From Microvirga terrae (GTDB lineage: Bacteria > Pseudomonadota > Alphaproteobacteria > Rhizobiales > Beijerinckiaceae), in NCBI RefSeq assembly GCF_013307435.2, contig NZ_CP102845.1, positions 1,736,001-1,800,000 on the forward strand: a stretch of DNA of 64,000 nt. The letters run 5' to 3'. Both the position numbers and the translations under genes were made by a program. This document shows, piece by piece, positions 9,146-17,859 of this stretch (positions are counted from its first letter, which is position 1; each line of letters begins with the position of its first letter). The notes under the pieces were generated by a model. The model ran no database searches. It was not told where the DNA came from and worked only from the letters and a program-made list of their open reading frames with translations.

Positions 9146-10962
9146 GCCGATTGTCCTTTCATGATGATGCCGGACCAGGGGGGAAGTTGCAGGTTCGTGC
9201 CGCCCGGGTCGAGACCCGGACTGGACCAGAGCACGCGGGTCCCGTTCTCGATGGCCCCGTTCGCGGGAGCGTCGCCGAAATTCGCGAGAAGGCGAAGAGA
9301 TCCACCGGCGAAGGTCCAGGTCACGTCGAGGGTCCTGTCAGGCGACAGCGTGTAGTCCGAGCCGCCGTAACCGCCCTTGAGCAGCGGAACGATCTCGGTC
9401 CGCCTCAGATCGAGCAGATGACGGGTCTGCGCGAGAACCTCCCGGTGCGGGGACCGGTCTGCCTCCGACCAGTCGATCCGCGACTGCTCGAAGGTTGCCC
9501 GGTCCGTCGGATCGGGGATCCTCTGCGACATTTCCGGATCCGTGAAGGCCTTGAAGCGCTTGAACTCGCCCCGCCGCCCGTCCCGGACGGCCCTGGCCAG
9601 GTCGGGCTCGCTTTCAAAGTCGACGAAGAACTGGAAAGGCGTCGAGGCACCCCATTCCTCGCCCATGAACAGCAACGGGATCTGCGGCGAGAGCAGGAAA
9701 ATGCCTTGAGCGAGGGCGAGCCGCTCCGGCGGGATGAGGTGTGCCAAGCGCTCGCCGAAGGCGCGGTTGCCGACCTGGTCGTGGTTCTGCAGGAACGCCA
9801 CGAAGGCGCTCGGCGGCAGATGGCCCGATTTCTCGCCACGAACAATGCCGTCCTTGTGCGGCGAGGGATCGCCCTGATAGGCGAAGCCTTCCGCTAGCGC
9901 ACGGCCGAGATGCTGGAGCGGCCTGTTCGCATAATCCTCGTAATAGCCCTCGTTCTCGCCGGTCAGGAGGGCGTGCCAGGAATTGTGGATGTCGTCCGCC
10001 CACTGCGCCGTGTGAAGCCTCGGCTTGTGGTTGTCGTCGCGGTTGAGCCAGCGTGCCTGGTTGGCTTCGTTCTCGAGAACGAGATGGACATGGCGGCCGG
10101 GGATCGCCTCGCGGATGCGGTTTGCCAGCTCTTCGATGAAGTGGGGATTCCCATCGTCGGTGATGGCGTGGACCGCATCAAAACGCAGGCCGTCGATGTG
10201 GAATTCCTCCAGCCAGTAGAGCGCGTTGTGGAAGAAGAAGTCGCGCACCACGGAGCTGCCTTCTCCGTCCACGTTGATGCCGGCGCCCCAGGGAGTCGGA
10301 TGCCGTTCGGTGAAGAAGGTCTTCGCATAGGCGTGGAGATAGTTTCCCGAGGGGCCGAAGTGGTTGTAGACCACGTCGAGGAACACCATCAGGCCGAGCT
10401 CGTGCGCCCGCTCCACGAGACGCTTGAGATCCTCCGGGCTGCCATAGGCCGCATCCGGTGCGTAAGGCAGGACGCCGTCATAGCCCCAATTGCGCCGGCC
10501 CGGGAACTCGCCGATCGGCATGAGCTCGACCGCCGTGACGCCGAGGTCGCGCAGAACCTCGAGCTTGGTCATCAGGCCCGTATAGGTGCCCTCGGGCGTG
10601 GCCGTGCCCACATGGACTTCATAGAGAACGGTTTCCTCCCAGGGTCGTCCCGTCCATGCCGTGTCCGACCATTCGTAGGATTGAGGATCGACGACGAGGC
10701 TGAGCCCATGGACGTCGTCGGGCTGGAAACGGGAAGCGGGGTCCGGAACGGTGAGGTTGCCCTCGATCCTGTAGCCGTAGCGGCTCCCGGGGTGAGCGTT
10801 CGCCGACACGACACGGTACCAGCCGTCCTGATCCGCACTCAGCGGCAACTCGGACCCGGCGAGAACAAGACGCACATCGCCGGCCGTTGGCGCCCACAGG
10901 GCAAAGCGAACGCCATCGGGGGTTATCTCAGCCCCAAAGGGCATGGAGTGAACACGCCGCAT
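9142..10962 (-). CDS. treZ: Malto-oligosyltrehalose trehalohydrolase TreZ
   Basis: Cleaves maltooligosyl-trehalose, the TreY product, to release trehalose. The protein is 606 residues, the usual length, with an N-terminal CBM48-like region (FGAEITPDGVRFALWAP) and a GH13 barrel: GLRFDAVHAITDDG (nucleophile Asp near 259), LVLENEANQARWL (Glu near 295), FLQNHDQVGNRAFG (Asp near 395). ATG 10962 is chosen because GGAG sits 5 nt upstream; ATGs at 10980 and 11067 lack a site. It is first in the minus-strand operon, with an EcfG-like promoter whose -10 lies 35 nt upstream, and is followed by malQ-treY with a 4-nt overlap. Confidence 0.94.
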   Translation of the reverse strand: MRRVHSMPFGAEITPDGVRFALWAPTAGDVRLVLAGSELPLSADQDGWYRVVSANAHPGSRYGYRIEGNLTVPDPASRFQPDDVHGLSLVVDPQSYEWSDTAWTGRPWEETVLYEVHVGTATPEGTYTGLMTKLEVLRDLGVTAVELMPIGEFPGRRNWGYDGVLPYAPDAAYGSPEDLKRLVERAHELGLMVFLDVVYNHFGPSGNYLHAYAKTFFTERHPTPWGAGINVDGEGSSVVRDFFFHNALYWLEEFHIDGLRFDAVHAITDDGNPHFIEELANRIREAIPGRHVHLVLENEANQARWLNRDDNHKPRLHTAQWADDIHNSWHALLTGENEGYYEDYANRPLQHLGRALAEGFAYQGDPSPHKDGIVRGEKSGHLPPSAFVAFLQNHDQVGNRAFGERLAHLIPPERLALAQGIFLLSPQIPLLFMGEEWGASTPFQFFVDFESEPDLARAVRDGRRGEFKRFKAFTDPEMSQRIPDPTDRATFEQSRIDWSEADRSPHREVLAQTRHLLDLRRTEIVPLLKGGYGGSDYTLSPDRTLDVTWTFAGGSLRLLANFGDAPANGAIENGTRVLWSSPGLDPGGTNLQLPPWSGIIMKGQSA

Positions 10963-10997
10963 CTGATCTCCGGAAAACATCGAGGAAAGCACTTGCG

Positions 10998-11022
10998 AAC
11001 GAGCATGAAAAGGCAATGTTCC
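10998..11022 (-). promoter_or_regulatory. EcfG-type (general stress sigma) promoter for treZ
   Basis: On the minus strand the sequence is GGAAC (11022-11018), 16 nt, CGTT (11001-10998). This is the canonical alphaproteobacterial EcfG/PhyR general stress promoter. Its -10 lies 35 nt before the treZ ATG. The match is exact; function is inferred. Confidence 0.72.
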
Positions 11023-11113
11023 AAGGGCCGATAAAAAAACGGCCAAGCTCGCCTCCGGGCCACGCAAGCTATGCAGTATGCGAATGGGAAATCCGTCCGA
11101 TCGAGCTAGTCAG

Positions 11114-11129
11114 AAATTTCGCGAAATTT
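11114..11129. promoter_or_regulatory. Perfect 16-bp palindrome between treZ and glgA
   Basis: AAATTTCG is followed directly by CGAAATTT with no spacer. It sits 5 bp upstream of the glgA -35-like GGAAC and about 90 bp upstream of the treZ -35. A two-fold symmetric site of this size suits a dimeric regulator acting on one or both divergent promoters. No regulator gene lies nearby. Confidence 0.5.
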
Positions 11130-11133
11130 TTTC

Positions 11134-11159
11134 GGAACCTTTTCGCAGGTGCGAGAGTT
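11134..11159 (+). promoter_or_regulatory. EcfG-type promoter candidate for glgA
   Basis: GGAAC (11134-11138), 17 nt, AGTT (11156-11159). The -35 is exact and the -10 differs from CGTT at one position. It lies 58 nt before the glgA ATG and faces away from the treZ promoter. Confidence 0.55.
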
Positions 11160-11217
11160 AGACAGCGCGACTGCCTGTGGCGCGGGGGTCGCTGGGGATC
11201 GCGCCGCCTGAGCGAAC

Positions 11218-12744
11218 ATGCTGGAATCATTTCAACTGGAAGCCCGTGGGGCTTACCCGACAGTGGCGCATGCCGAGTTGCAGGGCGGCGTCCAGCCGTC
11301 GATTTCGGTCACACGCCGTCAGTCTATTCTCTTTGTGACGTCCGAGATTGCCGATTACATCAAAGCCGGCGGCCTCGGCGAAGTGTCGGCCGCCTTGCCG
11401 CGCGCGCTCCGTCACCATTACGACGTGCGCATCCTGATCCCAGGCTATCGTCAGGTTCTGTCGCAGATCGGCCACGTCGAGGAAATCGCGCGGTTGCCGG
11501 CCTCTTTCGGAATTCCCGCCTGCGGCCTGGGGCGCGGCACGACGCAGGACGGCTTGACCGTATACGTTCTGCTCTGCCCGGAGCTCTACGATCGTGACGG
11601 ATCGCCTTACGTCGACAGCTTCGGCGCGGACTGGAGCGACAACGACATCCGCTTCGCGAGGCTCGGCCTCGCGGCCGCCGACATCGCCTGCGGCAACGGC
11701 GACCATCTGTGGCGCGCCGACCTTCTCCACCTCAACGATTGGCCGTCCGGTCTCGCATCGGCATATCTCGCCTGGCGCGGGCAGCACATCCCGACGATCC
11801 TGACTATTCACAACCTTGCCTATCAGGGCATCTTCGACCGCAATCGATTGTCGCATCTCGGCATTCCCGATGCCGCGTTCCAGATCAACGGCGTCGAGTT
11901 CTACGGCAAGCTCTCCTTCCTGAAGGCGGGCATCTATTATTCATCTCACATCACGACGGTCAGCTCCACCTATGCTCATGAGATCACCCGGCCGGAATTC
12001 GGCTGCGGCCTCGACGGGCTTTTGCGGACCTGTGCGGAGCAGGGAAGGCTGGACGGCATCATCAACGGCATCGACGCGAGCTGGGATCCGAGCACGGATC
12101 CGTATCTCGTCAGCCCCTTCTCGGCGGAGAATTGCCGGGGCAAGCGGGCCAATGCCAACAACGTGCGCGAGAATTTCGGCCTCGCACTGTCGAGTGGGCC
12201 TCTCTTTGCGGTCGTCTCCCGTCTGGTCCACCAGAAGGGGGTTGATCTTGCCATCTCGGCGGCCGAGACCATCGTGTCGCAGGGCGGCCAGATCGCCGTC
12301 ATCGGCCAGGGCGAGCCGCGCTTCGAGGCCGAGCTTCAGGCCCTTGCAACCCGTCATCCGGGCTCCGTGGGCGTGAAGATCGGCTATGACGAGGGAGATG
12401 CACGGCGCATGTATGCGGGCAGCGACTTCCTGCTCATGCCGTCGCGGTTCGAGCCCTGCGGCCTCAGCCAGATGTATGCGCAGCGCTTCGGCTCTCTGCC
12501 TATCGCCCACAAAACCGGCGGGCTCGCCGACACCATCGAGGACGGCGTCAACGGCTTCCTCTTCGGCGAGCCCTCGCTGAACCGTTTCAAGGACGCCATC
12601 AAGCGCGGGCTCGAGGCGTTCCGCTCGCGCCCGCGCCTGACCGCCATGCGCCGTGCCGCGATGAAGCGGCCGCACGGGTGGGATCGCTCCGCATCGCGGT
12701 ATCAGGAAGTCTACGAACGGGCACGTCAGGCGGCGCTCGCGTGA
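11218..12744 (+). CDS. glgA: Glycogen synthase GlgA (ADP-glucose)
   Basis: GT5 glycosyltransferase that extends alpha-1,4 glucan from ADP-glucose. Length is 508 residues against the usual ~480; the extra part is an unconserved ~35-residue N-terminus before SILFVTSEIADYIKAGGLGEV, which carries the KxGGL nucleotide-sugar motif near residue 50. The C-terminal Rossmann half has SRLVHQKGVDL (near 334) and PSRFEPCGLSQMYAQRFG, the E-x7-E region (near 407). ATG 11218 has no clear ribosome site, so the start is uncertain; a later start near the conserved block is possible. It is divergent from treZ. No glgC (ADP-glucose pyrophosphorylase) is in the window, so substrate supply must be encoded elsewhere. 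Confidence 0.94.
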   Translation: MLESFQLEARGAYPTVAHAELQGGVQPSISVTRRQSILFVTSEIADYIKAGGLGEVSAALPRALRHHYDVRILIPGYRQVLSQIGHVEEIARLPASFGIPACGLGRGTTQDGLTVYVLLCPELYDRDGSPYVDSFGADWSDNDIRFARLGLAAADIACGNGDHLWRADLLHLNDWPSGLASAYLAWRGQHIPTILTIHNLAYQGIFDRNRLSHLGIPDAAFQINGVEFYGKLSFLKAGIYYSSHITTVSSTYAHEITRPEFGCGLDGLLRTCAEQGRLDGIINGIDASWDPSTDPYLVSPFSAENCRGKRANANNVRENFGLALSSGPLFAVVSRLVHQKGVDLAISAAETIVSQGGQIAVIGQGEPRFEAELQALATRHPGSVGVKIGYDEGDARRMYAGSDFLLMPSRFEPCGLSQMYAQRFGSLPIAHKTGGLADTIEDGVNGFLFGEPSLNRFKDAIKRGLEAFRSRPRLTAMRRAAMKRPHGWDRSASRYQEVYERARQAALA

Positions 12745-12771
12745 CCCTTGCTGCACATTGATCGTTGAGAG

Positions 12772-12801
12772 AATGGGCTGAACGCGCGTCGGCCCATTTT
12801 T
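12772..12801 (+). terminator. Rho-independent terminator after glgA
   Basis: AATGGGC (12772-12778) pairs with GCCCATT (12792-12798) and runs into a short T run, 28 nt after the glgA stop. It separates glgA from the urea transporter operon. Confidence 0.65.
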
Positions 12802-12956
12802 CGTGCAACACGACCATCCGACGATCATCGTTGTCATGATGTTGCAGCCTTATTCTTAAGCCTTTGACGCTTTTTCGGGCAAAGCACGCGCGTTCGCGTT
12901 TCCAGCCCCGTTCGTCCCGCGGCTCCGGCACTCTGCGCGATTAGAGAAGATCGCTG

Positions 12957-12974
12957 CTGGCATGGTTCTTGCGT
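12957..12974 (+). promoter_or_regulatory. Sigma-54 (-24/-12) promoter for urtA
   Basis: CTGGCATGGTTCTTGCGT has GG at 12959-12960 and GC at 12971-12972 with the required 10-nt gap. It differs from the consensus yTGGCACGrNNNTTGCw only at one C and the last base. The start codon of urtA is at 13023. This predicts RpoN control, most likely with NtrC under nitrogen limitation. I did not find a convincing paired NtrC site upstream. Confidence 0.7.
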
Positions 12975-13022
12975 TAGGTCCCGCTGCTGCACCTGAAACA
13001 GGGCAGCCAAGGGAGAGGACCT

Positions 13023-14312
13023 ATGTCGATGTTGAATGTGACCCGCAGACACCTCATGGCGCTGGCCTCTGCCGCGCTGGTTTCCGGCGCCGTGATAGGA
13101 ACGGCGCAGGCGCAGGAGACCATCAAGGTCGGTGTTCTGCATTCTCTGTCCGGCACGATGGCGATCAGCGAGACGACCCTGAAGGACGTCATGCTGATGC
13201 TCATCGAGGAGCAGAACAAGAAGGGTGGTCTGCTCGGCAAGAAGCTCGAGGCGGTGGTGGTTGATCCGGCCTCCAACTGGCCGCTCTTCGCCGAAAAGGC
13301 GCGCGAATTGATCAGCCAGAACAAGGTCTCGGCCGTGTTCGGTTGCTGGACATCCGTGTCGCGCAAGTCCGTGCTGCCGGTGTTCAAGGAATTGAACAGC
13401 ATCCTCTTCTACCCGGTGCAGTACGAGGGCGAGGAGAGTGAGCGCAACGTGTTCTACACGGGCGCTGCGCCGAACCAGCAGGCGATCCCCGCCGTCGATT
13501 ACCTGGCCAAGGAAGAGAAGGTCGAGCGCTGGGTTCTCGCCGGAACCGACTACGTCTATCCGCGCACGACCAACAAGATCCTCGAGGCCTACCTGAAGTC
13601 CAAGGGCGTGAAGGTCGAGGACATCATGATCAACTACACGCCGTTCGGCCATTCGGACTGGCAGACCATCGTGGCGGACATCAAGAAGTTCGGCTCGGCC
13701 GGCAAGAAGACCGCCGTGGTCTCCACCATCAACGGCGACGCCAACGTGCCATTCTACAAGGAGCTGGCGAACCAGGGCGTGAAGGCGACGGACATTCCGG
13801 TCGTGGCCTTCTCGGTCGGCGAGGAGGAACTCGCCGGCATCGACACGAAGCCGCTCGTCGGCCACCTCGCGGCCTGGAACTACTTCCAGTCGGTCGATAC
13901 GCCGGACAACAAGGCCTTCATCGAGAAGTGGAAGGCCTTCACCAAGAACGACAAGCGCGTCACCAACGATCCCATGGAAGCGCACGTGATCGGATTCAAC
14001 ATGTGGGTGAAGGCGGTGGAGAAGGCAGGCAGCATCGATCCGGACAAGGTGATCGACGCGATCGTCGGCGTCGAGGTCCCGAACCTCACGGGGGGCACGT
14101 CCAAGATGCTCCCGAACCACCACATCACCAAGCCGGTCCTGATCGGCGAGATCAAGGAGGATGGGCAGTTCGAGACCGTCTCTCAGACCGACGCGCTCGT
14201 TCCCGGCGACGCATGGTCCAAGTATCTCGACGGTTCGAAGGACCTGATTGCCGACTGGAAGGATCTCAAGTGCGGCAACTACAACACGGTCACGAAGAAG
14301 TGCGGCGCCTGA
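13023..14312 (+). CDS. urtA: Urea ABC transporter substrate-binding protein UrtA
   Basis: Periplasmic binding protein that captures urea or short amides for the UrtBCDE importer. It has 429 residues. The N-terminus has TRRHLMA followed by a hydrophobic stretch and a TAQA cleavage region, possibly a Tat-type signal. The mature part begins ETIKVGVLHSLSGTMAISE, the hallmark of the UrtA branch of the type-I family; YPVQYEGEESERNVFYTGA and GCWTSVSRKSVLPVFKE are also typical. A purine-rich GGGAGAGGACCT precedes the ATG. It is first in a long operon headed by a sigma-54-like promoter; urtB follows after 68 bp. Joining to urease genes downstream makes urea the likely ligand. Confidence 0.95.
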   Translation: MSMLNVTRRHLMALASAALVSGAVIGTAQAQETIKVGVLHSLSGTMAISETTLKDVMLMLIEEQNKKGGLLGKKLEAVVVDPASNWPLFAEKARELISQNKVSAVFGCWTSVSRKSVLPVFKELNSILFYPVQYEGEESERNVFYTGAAPNQQAIPAVDYLAKEEKVERWVLAGTDYVYPRTTNKILEAYLKSKGVKVEDIMINYTPFGHSDWQTIVADIKKFGSAGKKTAVVSTINGDANVPFYKELANQGVKATDIPVVAFSVGEEELAGIDTKPLVGHLAAWNYFQSVDTPDNKAFIEKWKAFTKNDKRVTNDPMEAHVIGFNMWVKAVEKAGSIDPDKVIDAIVGVEVPNLTGGTSKMLPNHHITKPVLIGEIKEDGQFETVSQTDALVPGDAWSKYLDGSKDLIADWKDLKCGNYNTVTKKCGA

Positions 14313-14380
14313 CCGCCTGACGAAAATGGGGGCGGCCGTCGCGGCCGTCCTCACCTTGTCCTCCTTTTGAAGAAGATTGC

Positions 14381-15970
14381 ATGACCCGCTTGCGCTGCCT
14401 TCTGCAGGCCTTCGTTCTGCTGATCGGAATGGCGTCCGCCGTCGTGGCGGGACCCTATGAAGACGCGTTGCCCAAGTTCGCGGCGGACAGCTATTCCGAT
14501 ACGGAGGCCGCGATCGGCGCCGTTGCGGGGAGCGGTCACCCGCAGGCGCTGAACCTCGTCGAAGCCTTGCGCGATGGCCGCCTGATGGTTGCCGCCGGGC
14601 AGGTGTACATTCGCAACTCGGCCGGCCAATTCGCGGAAGCGGCGACCGGACGGTCGATCGAATCTCCCGCAGGCGCCAAGCCCGTGCGCGTCAACAACCG
14701 CGTCCGGCGCGCTGTCGAAGCGGCGTTCGGCAGCATGACTCTGCTCAGCCCCGATGCCGGAATACGCCTCGATGCCGCCCGCGCGGTGTTCCGCTCGCGT
14801 GATGGGGCAGCACTGCCGACCCTCGAAACCGCCATCGCGCAGGAGAGCGACGCGGCCGTAAAGGGAGCTCTCGAGAGCGCTCGCGCGGCCGTCCTCCTGG
14901 CCAAGCCAGATGCCTCGTCGTCCGAGATGCTCGCAGCCATCGACACCCTGCGCGCCCGCGGCGATCAGGATGCGCTGGCGCTTCTCTCGTCCCTGCCTCA
15001 GGGAACACCTGCGGATGTGTCGGACACCGCCACCAAGGCGGCCGAGGGGATCCGCTCGCGGCTGGCGGTCTGGAACGCCGCGCAGAACGTCTGGTACGGC
15101 ATCTCCCTCGGGTCCGTCCTGCTGCTCGCAGCCATCGGCTTGGCCATCACCTTCGGAACCATGGGCGTCATCAACATGGCCCATGGCGAAATGGTCATGA
15201 TCGGCGCCTACACGACCTTCCTGGTCCAGGAGACGATCCGCACCCACGCGCCCGGCCTGTTCGGCGTATCGCTCTTCATCGCGCTGCCGCTCGCCTTCCT
15301 CGTGGCTGGCCTGATCGGCATCCTCATCGAGCGCACGGTGATCCGCTTCCTCTACGGTTGGGCGCTCGAAACGCTGCTCGCAACATGGGGCATCTCGCTC
15401 ATCCTGCAGCAGGGCGTGCGCACGATCTTCGGCCCGACGAACCGCGAGGTCGGAACCCCCGCCTGGATGAGCGGCGCACTGGAGATCGGGGGGCTGAGCC
15501 TCACCTACAACCGCATCGCCATCGTGGTCTTCTCCTTCGCAGTCTTCGCCACCCTGCTGCTCGTCCTGCGCTACACGTCGCTCGGGCTCTATGTCCGTGC
15601 CGTCACGCAGAACCGGCGCATGGCGGGCTCCATGGGGATCCGGACGAACCGCATCGACGCGCTCGCCTTCGGCCTTGGATCTGGCGTCGCCGGCATCGCC
15701 GGCGTGGCGCTCTCGCAGATCGACAACGTGAGCCCCAATTTGGGTCAGGGCTACATCATCGACAGCTTCATGGTGGTCGTGTTCGGCGGCGTCGGCAATC
15801 TCTGGGGCACGCTGGTCGGCGCCATGACGCTCGGCATCGCCAACAAGCTGCTCGAGCCCTATGCGGGCGCGGTGCTCGGCAAGATCGTGCTGCTCGTCGC
15901 GATCATTCTGTTCATCCAGAGGCGTCCGCGCGGGCTCTTCGCGCTGAAAGGCAGGGCGGTCGAAGCATGA
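14381..15970 (+). CDS. urtB: Urea ABC transporter permease UrtB
   Basis: Inner-membrane permease of the urea importer. Length is 529 residues, well beyond the ~300 of LivH, because UrtB carries an N-terminal periplasmic-type extension. Here residues 1-23 form a signal peptide, about 24-220 are an alpha-helical repeat-like region (SDAAVKGALESARAAVLLAK), and the LivH-like permease begins near 230 (GSVLLLAAIGLAITFGTMGV, INMAHGEMVMIGAYTTFLVQ). Its TGA overlaps the urtC ATG (ATGA at 15967-15970). Confidence 0.94.
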   Translation: MTRLRCLLQAFVLLIGMASAVVAGPYEDALPKFAADSYSDTEAAIGAVAGSGHPQALNLVEALRDGRLMVAAGQVYIRNSAGQFAEAATGRSIESPAGAKPVRVNNRVRRAVEAAFGSMTLLSPDAGIRLDAARAVFRSRDGAALPTLETAIAQESDAAVKGALESARAAVLLAKPDASSSEMLAAIDTLRARGDQDALALLSSLPQGTPADVSDTATKAAEGIRSRLAVWNAAQNVWYGISLGSVLLLAAIGLAITFGTMGVINMAHGEMVMIGAYTTFLVQETIRTHAPGLFGVSLFIALPLAFLVAGLIGILIERTVIRFLYGWALETLLATWGISLILQQGVRTIFGPTNREVGTPAWMSGALEIGGLSLTYNRIAIVVFSFAVFATLLLVLRYTSLGLYVRAVTQNRRMAGSMGIRTNRIDALAFGLGSGVAGIAGVALSQIDNVSPNLGQGYIIDSFMVVVFGGVGNLWGTLVGAMTLGIANKLLEPYAGAVLGKIVLLVAIILFIQRRPRGLFALKGRAVEA

Positions 15971-17103
15971 CAACGCAATCCGTGCTCGATCGTCAGAGCA
16001 TCATCGTCCTCCTCCTGCTCGCGGCGGCCGCCGTGCTGGTTCCCGTCCTGAACGGCGCGGTGGTGCCGGGATCCCCGCTCCACCTGTCGGATCACCTCGT
16101 GCCGCTGCTCGGCAAGTACGTGTGCTTCGCGCTGCTCGCCCTCTCGGTCGATCTGATCTGGGGCTTCTGCGGGATCCTCTCGCTGGGCCACGGCGCGTTC
16201 TTCGCCCTCGGCGGCTATGCCATGGGGATGTATCTGATGCGCCAGATCGGCCCGCGGGGCGTCTATGCCGATCCGGTCCTGCCTGATTTCATGGTGTTCC
16301 TGAACTGGAAGGAACTCCCCTGGTTCTGGCAGGGCTTCGATTGGTTCCCGTTCGCGGCCCTCATGGTGCTCCTCGTGCCGGGCATCCTCGCCTTCGTGTT
16401 CGGCTGGTTCGCCTTCCGCTCGCGGGTGACGGGCGTGTATCTGTCCATCATCACGCAGGCGATGACCTTCGCCCTGATGCTCTCGTTCTTTCGAAACGAC
16501 ATGGGCTTCGGCGGCAACAACGGACTGACCGATTTCAAGGACATCCTCGGCTTCCCGATCCAGGCTGCGTCCACACGCATCGTCCTGTTCGTGCTCTCGG
16601 TCGCGGCGCTCGCCGCCGGTTACCTCATCTGCCGGTGGGTGGTGAACTCCAAGTTCGGCAAAGTTCTCGTGGCGGTGCGCGACGCGGAGAGCCGGACCCG
16701 CTTCCTCGGCTACCGGGTCGAGCACTACAAGATCGCCGTCTTCACCCTCTCGGCCATGCTGGCAGGCGTCGCGGGCGCGCTCTACGTGCCGCAGGTCGGC
16801 ATCATCAACCCGAGCGAATTCGCGCCGGCGAACTCCATCGAGGTGGTGATCTGGGTGGCGGTGGGCGGCCGCGGCACGCTCGCCGGCCCGATCCTCGGCG
16901 CCCTCCTGGTCAATGCGGGCAAGACTTGGTTCACCGGCATGCTGCCGGAGTTCTGGCTGTTTGCGCTCGGCAGCCTCTTCGTCTTCGTCACGCTCCTGAT
17001 GCCGCGCGGCATTCTCGGCGCGGCCAAGGATCTTTATGCCCACGCCGAACAGCGGCTGAAGCCGAGGCCCCTGTCCGAGCCGGTCTCGCAGGCGGCGGAG
17101 TAA
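15967..17103 (+). CDS. urtC: Urea ABC transporter permease UrtC
   Basis: Second membrane subunit, LivM-like, 378 residues. ATG 15967 is chosen because it overlaps the urtB stop and starts a hydrophobic segment (SIIVLLLLAAAAVLVPVL); the frame is open far upstream but that part is antisense-like, not protein-like. LSLGHGAFFALGGYAMGMYL and VAVGGRGTLAGPILGALLVN are conserved in the family. The protein keeps the UrtC-specific insertion with FLNWKELPWFWQGFDWFPF. urtD begins 3 bp after its stop. Confidence 0.94.
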   Translation: MTTQSVLDRQSIIVLLLLAAAAVLVPVLNGAVVPGSPLHLSDHLVPLLGKYVCFALLALSVDLIWGFCGILSLGHGAFFALGGYAMGMYLMRQIGPRGVYADPVLPDFMVFLNWKELPWFWQGFDWFPFAALMVLLVPGILAFVFGWFAFRSRVTGVYLSIITQAMTFALMLSFFRNDMGFGGNNGLTDFKDILGFPIQAASTRIVLFVLSVAALAAGYLICRWVVNSKFGKVLVAVRDAESRTRFLGYRVEHYKIAVFTLSAMLAGVAGALYVPQVGIINPSEFAPANSIEVVIWVAVGGRGTLAGPILGALLVNAGKTWFTGMLPEFWLFALGSLFVFVTLLMPRGILGAAKDLYAHAEQRLKPRPLSEPVSQAAE

Positions 17104-17106
17104 CCC

Positions 17107-17859
17107 ATGAGCGCACCCGTCACTCCGACCCTCCTCTACCTCGACAACGTCTCCGTCTCCTTCGACGGTTTCCGCGCCCTGAATGCGCTGTCGCTTGCCG
17201 TCGACCATTCGGAGATGCGTGCCATCATCGGGCCGAACGGCGCCGGCAAGACCACGATGATGGACGTGATCACCGGCAAGACCCGCCCCAACGAGGGCAC
17301 GGCGCTGTTCGACGGCTCCCACGATCTGACGGCACTTGATGAGGCCGCCATCGCGGAACTCGGGATCGGCCGCAAGTTCCAGACCCCGACCGTCTTTGAG
17401 ATGCACACCGTCGAGGACAACATCCTGCTCGCCCTCAAAGAGAACCGCTCTCCCTTCGCAACCCTCCTGTCGCGGCGCACGGCCCGCGAGCGCGAGCGGA
17501 TCAACGCGCTGCTGGAACGCGTGCGATTGACGGGCCACCGCCATCGCAAGGCAGGGGAATTATCGCATGGCCAGAAGCAATGGCTCGAGATCGGCATGCT
17601 GCTGGCGCAGCAGCCCAAGCTCCTCCTGATCGACGAGCCTGCTGCGGGAATGACGGATCAGGAGACCGCCGACACGGCCGATCTCCTGCGCGACATTGCC
17701 ACGACGCAGGCGGTTATCGTGGTGGAGCACGACATGACCTTTGTGCGCGACCTCGGCGTGAAGGTCACGTGCCTGCACGAGGGCTCGGTGCTCGCCGAGG
17801 GATCGCTCGACGCGGTAAGCGCCAACGAGCGAGTGGTCGAGGTCTATCTGGGGCGATGA
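17107..17859 (+). CDS. urtD: Urea ABC transporter ATPase UrtD
   Basis: First nucleotide-binding subunit, LivG type, 250 residues. It shows Walker A GPNGAGKTT (near 41), the signature region LSHGQKQWLEIGMLLAQQPK, Walker B LLLIDEPAAGM and the switch His in VVEHDMTFVRDL. The HGQKQWLEIGM form of the signature is typical of UrtD. Its TGA overlaps the urtE ATG. Confidence 0.94.
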   Translation: MSAPVTPTLLYLDNVSVSFDGFRALNALSLAVDHSEMRAIIGPNGAGKTTMMDVITGKTRPNEGTALFDGSHDLTALDEAAIAELGIGRKFQTPTVFEMHTVEDNILLALKENRSPFATLLSRRTARERERINALLERVRLTGHRHRKAGELSHGQKQWLEIGMLLAQQPKLLLIDEPAAGMTDQETADTADLLRDIATTQAVIVVEHDMTFVRDLGVKVTCLHEGSVLAEGSLDAVSANERVVEVYLGR

